This document shows positions 5,998 to 7,529 of a stretch of DNA of 7,529 nt, piece after piece. The notes under the pieces are model-generated. The model was given only the letters and a program-made list of their open reading frames with translations, had not been told where the DNA came from and searched no databases. Positions within the stretch are counted from its first letter, which is position 1, and each line of letters opens with the position of its first letter. A program made the position numbers and the translations under genes. The stretch is from CAZBGL01 sp964491375. GTDB taxonomy: Bacteria > Desulfobacterota > Deferrisomatia > Deferrisomatales > Deferrisomataceae. Where the stretch lies: assembly GCA_964491375.1 (NCBI GenBank), contig CAZBGL010000142.1, forward strand, positions 1 to 7,529. The letters are read 5' to 3'.

Positions 5998-6617
5998 TCC
6001 AGCGGCTGGGCCGATCCAAGGGGTGGATCCTGTGGCTCGGGGTGTACCTTGCCGCAGCAGGGGCCGGGTCATGGGCGCGGGCGGCCAGCGAACCCCGGGT
6101 GGCCCTCCACACCCGGCTGGGCACGATCGTGATCGAGTTGTTCCCGGATAAGGCCCCCCGCACGGTGGAGAACTTCCTCCGATACGTCCGAGAGGGGTTC
6201 TACGACGGCACGGTTTTCCACCGGGTGATCCCCGGTTTCGTGATCCAGGGGGGCGGCCTCACCCGGGAACTCCGTCCGAAACCTACCCGCCCACCGATTC
6301 CCAACGAGGCAGCGAACGGCCTCAGCAACCAGAGGGGCACGGTGGCCATGGCGCGCACCCGACAGGTGGACAGCGCGACCTCCCAGTTCTTCATCAACCT
6401 CGCCGATAACACCTTCTTGGACCACCGGGACGACACCCCGCGCGGGTTCGGGTATGCCGTGTTCGGCCGGGTCGTGTCGGGGATGGAGGTGGTGGACGCC
6501 ATCGCCTCGGTGCCCACGGGCACGGTTCGCGGGTTCCGGAACGTCCCCTTGGAGCCCGTGGTGATCGACCGCGTGGAGGTGCTGAGCGGGAACACCCGTG
6601 CTTCCGGCGACAGATAG
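5994..6617 (+). CDS. ppiA: Periplasmic peptidyl-prolyl cis-trans isomerase, cyclophilin type (PpiA-like)
   Basis: A 207-residue cyclophilin that speeds cis-trans isomerisation of X-Pro bonds in exported proteins. Residues 1-31 are a clear signal peptide, with basic residues, a hydrophobic core WILWLGVYLAAAGAG and a likely cut after ARA, placing the enzyme in the periplasm. Catalytic and binding residues are present: FHRVIPGFVIQGG (F75, R77, F82, Q85), MAR (119-121), SATSQFFINLADN (Q131, F133) and FLDH (H144). The mature part closely follows E. coli PpiA as I remember it, including phenylalanine at the position of the cyclosporin-binding Trp of eukaryotic cyclophilins. ATG 5994 overlaps the deacetylase stop as ATGA and has GGGAGG six bases upstream. 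The frame is open much further upstream, inside the deacetylase gene, but that stretch is not cyclophilin. It closes the envelope cluster and may help fold its exported partners. Confidence 0.93.
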   Translation: MIQRLGRSKGWILWLGVYLAAAGAGSWARAASEPRVALHTRLGTIVIELFPDKAPRTVENFLRYVREGFYDGTVFHRVIPGFVIQGGGLTRELRPKPTRPPIPNEAANGLSNQRGTVAMARTRQVDSATSQFFINLADNTFLDHRDDTPRGFGYAVFGRVVSGMEVVDAIASVPTGTVRGFRNVPLEPVVIDRVEVLSGNTRASGDR

Positions 6618-6620
6618 GGC

Positions 6621-6640
6621 CACACCTTTCAGGGGGTGTG
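6621..6640 (+). terminator. Weak hairpin after ppiA, possible terminator
   Basis: CACACC (6621-6626) pairs with GGTGTG (6635-6640). Two G-U pairs could extend the stem to eight pairs around a TCAG loop. It starts four bases after the ppiA stop, where a terminator is expected. No T-tract follows (AAATATCC), so intrinsic termination is doubtful. It could instead be a protein site for the downstream promoter. Confidence 0.3.
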
Positions 6641-6668
6641 AAATATCCTTCCATTCCCCTTCGGGTTA

Positions 6669-6682
6669 GGAAAAATTTTTCC
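6669..6682. promoter_or_regulatory. A5T5-centred perfect palindrome, candidate upstream activator site
   Basis: GGAAAAATTTTTCC is a perfect 14-base palindrome in a GC-rich genome. Its centre is about 129 bases upstream of the start predicted for the sigma-54 promoter, in the usual range for enhancer sites of NtrC-class activators. A5T5 tracts are also known to bend DNA. It has no loop, so it is not an intrinsic terminator. The function is inferred. Confidence 0.4.
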
Positions 6683-6779
6683 CTAGGTTTGTTACATCCA
6701 TTCCATACCTACCGGTCCGCACTCCCCCGAAAGGCCGGCGCTTCCACTGACTGCCTCCGAACCAGCGGATCTCCGGGGC

Positions 6780-6794
6780 GGCACGGGGATTGCT
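6780..6794 (+). promoter_or_regulatory. Sigma-54 (RpoN) promoter of the response regulator gene
   Basis: GGCAC-GGGGA-TTGCT matches the sigma-54 consensus (TGGCAC-N5-TTGCA/T), with the invariant GG (6780-6781) and GC (6792-6793) exactly ten bases apart. Only the first T of the -24 box is C. Transcription would start near 6805, about 40 bases before ATG 6845. No sigma-70 promoter of comparable quality is visible in this gap. Confidence 0.7.
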
Positions 6795-6801
6795 TTACAG
6801 G

Positions 6802-6839
6802 GCACCGATCCGCGTTCCTCTTTCACAACCGATCGGTGC
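6802..6839. repeat. 9-base inverted repeat flanking the leader of the response regulator gene
   Basis: GCACCGATC (6802-6810) and GATCGGTGC (6831-6839) are perfect inverted copies separated by 20 bases. The right copy overlaps a full palindrome, ACCGATCGGT (6828-6837), whose left half repeats ACCGATC of 6804-6810 in direct orientation. The repeat spans the predicted transcription start and ends five bases before ATG. It may be an operator, or an RNA stem that covers the ribosome-binding region. Confidence 0.5.
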
Positions 6840-6844
6840 ACACC

Positions 6845-7529
6845 ATGAACGCTTCCGTGCTCGTGATCGAACCCGACGGGTACACCACCGACCACATCAA
6901 GACCCTCTGCCGGAGGGACGGCACCGAGGTGCACCACGCGCCCACGGGCCGGGAAGGCCTGGAGCTCCTGTGGCGCCTCCGACCCGACGTGGCCTTTGTG
7001 GACCTGAACCTCCCGGACATGGACGGCCGGCGCGTGCTCGAAGAGGTCCGGACCGGGGGGCTCCATACCCTGATCCTCATGCTCTCCGGGCAAAAGGACA
7101 TCGCGGCCGTCGTGGAGTGCATGAAGCTGGGCGCGTTTGACTTCCTGGAGAAGCCGTTCGACCTGGATGCCCTGGGCGTGACGCTCCGGCAGGTGACCGA
7201 CCGCCTCCAGCTCGAGGCCGAGGTTCGCCGCCTACGTCACCGGTTGGAGGAAGGCTCCCCCTACCACCTCCTGTTCGACCGGGGCCGCCGGATGCGTGAG
7301 ATCCAGGCGATCGTGGACCAGATCGCGGATACCGACATCACCGTGCTGATCCGGGGCGAGAGCGGCACCGGGAAGGACCTCGTGGCCCGAGCCATCTACG
7401 AATGCTCCTCGCGGCGGGACAAGCCCTTTGTGAAGGTGAACTGCGCAGCGCTCCCCCGGGAGCTCCTGGAGAGCGAGTTGTTCGGATACGAGGAGGGGGC
7501 CTTCACGGGCGCCCATCGCACCAAGAAGG
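6845..7529 (+). CDS. Sigma-54-dependent response regulator, NtrC class (3' end outside window)
   Basis: The first 228 residues of a two-component activator that runs off the right edge. Residues 1-120 are a receiver domain with phosphoacceptor D53 in FVDLNLPDMDG, the switch serine S81 in LMLSGQ and K103 in EKPF. The metal-binding acidic pair near the N-terminus, normally DD, reads E9-P10 (VLVIEPDG), so one carboxylate seems lost. A charged linker (about 118-138, LQLEAEVRRLRHRLEE) looks like a short coiled coil. The AAA+ domain begins near 145, with Walker A GESGTGKD at 171-178 and the sigma-54 contact loop EEGAFTGA at 216-223. Walker B, the arginine finger and the DNA-binding domain lie beyond the window. 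ATG 6845 has no good Shine-Dalgarno; GTG 6836 would be three codons longer and is no better. The gene is preceded by a sigma-54 promoter, which suggests autoactivation or control by another activator. Its sensor kinase and targets are unknown. Confidence 0.92.
   Translation, partial: MNASVLVIEPDGYTTDHIKTLCRRDGTEVHHAPTGREGLELLWRLRPDVAFVDLNLPDMDGRRVLEEVRTGGLHTLILMLSGQKDIAAVVECMKLGAFDFLEKPFDLDALGVTLRQVTDRLQLEAEVRRLRHRLEEGSPYHLLFDRGRRMREIQAIVDQIADTDITVLIRGESGTGKDLVARAIYECSSRRDKPFVKVNCAALPRELLESELFGYEEGAFTGAHRTKK

Noticed and set aside
6656..6680. Possible intrinsic terminator: CC-TTCG-GG loop followed by AAAAATTTTT
   Set aside because: The stem has only two sound pairs around TTCG, and outer pairing breaks down, so the T-run is better explained by the palindrome at 6669-6682.
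1..7529. CRISPR arrays, transposase genes, tRNA or rRNA genes, phage or toxin-antitoxin modules
   Set aside because: I saw no spaced direct repeat array, no terminal inverted repeats around a transposase, no RNA gene signature and no such gene family in any frame.

Overview
This is a high-GC window with short intergenic gaps, tightly packed genes, a periplasmic cyclophilin, envelope enzymes with N-terminal export signals and a sigma-54 activator. Together these point to a Gram-negative bacterium. A Desulfobacterota/deltaproteobacterial or similar, possibly thermophilic, lineage is my guess from the gene set and cannot be proven from this window. I found no insertion sequence, CRISPR array, tRNA or rRNA.

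Region 1 (1-516, plus strand) is the 3' end of an unrecognised gene whose reading frame is open to the left edge. Its stop codon shares the palindrome CTAG with the stop of the convergent neighbour.

Region 2 (513-3695, minus strand) is a compact five-gene polyamine operon, read right to left: an XRE-cupin regulator, speD (AdoMet decarboxylase), a pyruvoyl-dependent arginine decarboxylase, speE (aminopropyltransferase) and speB (agmatinase-type ureohydrolase). The last three junctions are all 4-base ATGA stop/start overlaps. Together the enzymes can take arginine to agmatine and on to spermidine, with SpeD supplying the aminopropyl donor. The agmatine-to-spermidine steps could run through putrescine or through N1-aminopropylagmatine, and the sequence does not settle which. 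The operon has a good sigma-70 promoter, with a palindrome and an extra half-site just after the predicted start of transcription. This suggests autoregulation by the XRE-cupin protein.

Region 3 (3891-6617, plus strand) is divergent from the operon and holds three overlapping envelope genes: a Bax/GH73-like glucosaminidase, a NodB-type polysaccharide deacetylase with an extra C-terminal domain, and a PpiA-like periplasmic peptidyl-prolyl isomerase.

Region 4 (6618-7529) is a 227-base regulatory gap and the start of a response regulator of the NtrC class (receiver plus sigma-54 AAA+ domain, cut off by the right edge). The gap contains a near-consensus sigma-54 promoter, an A5T5-centred palindrome about 129 bases upstream of the predicted transcription start, and an inverted repeat that flanks the leader and ends next to the start codon. 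The activator gene itself therefore appears to be sigma-54 dependent. Nothing here amounts to a clearly new system. The least explained parts are the promoter regions, the degenerate receiver and the choice of polyamine route.
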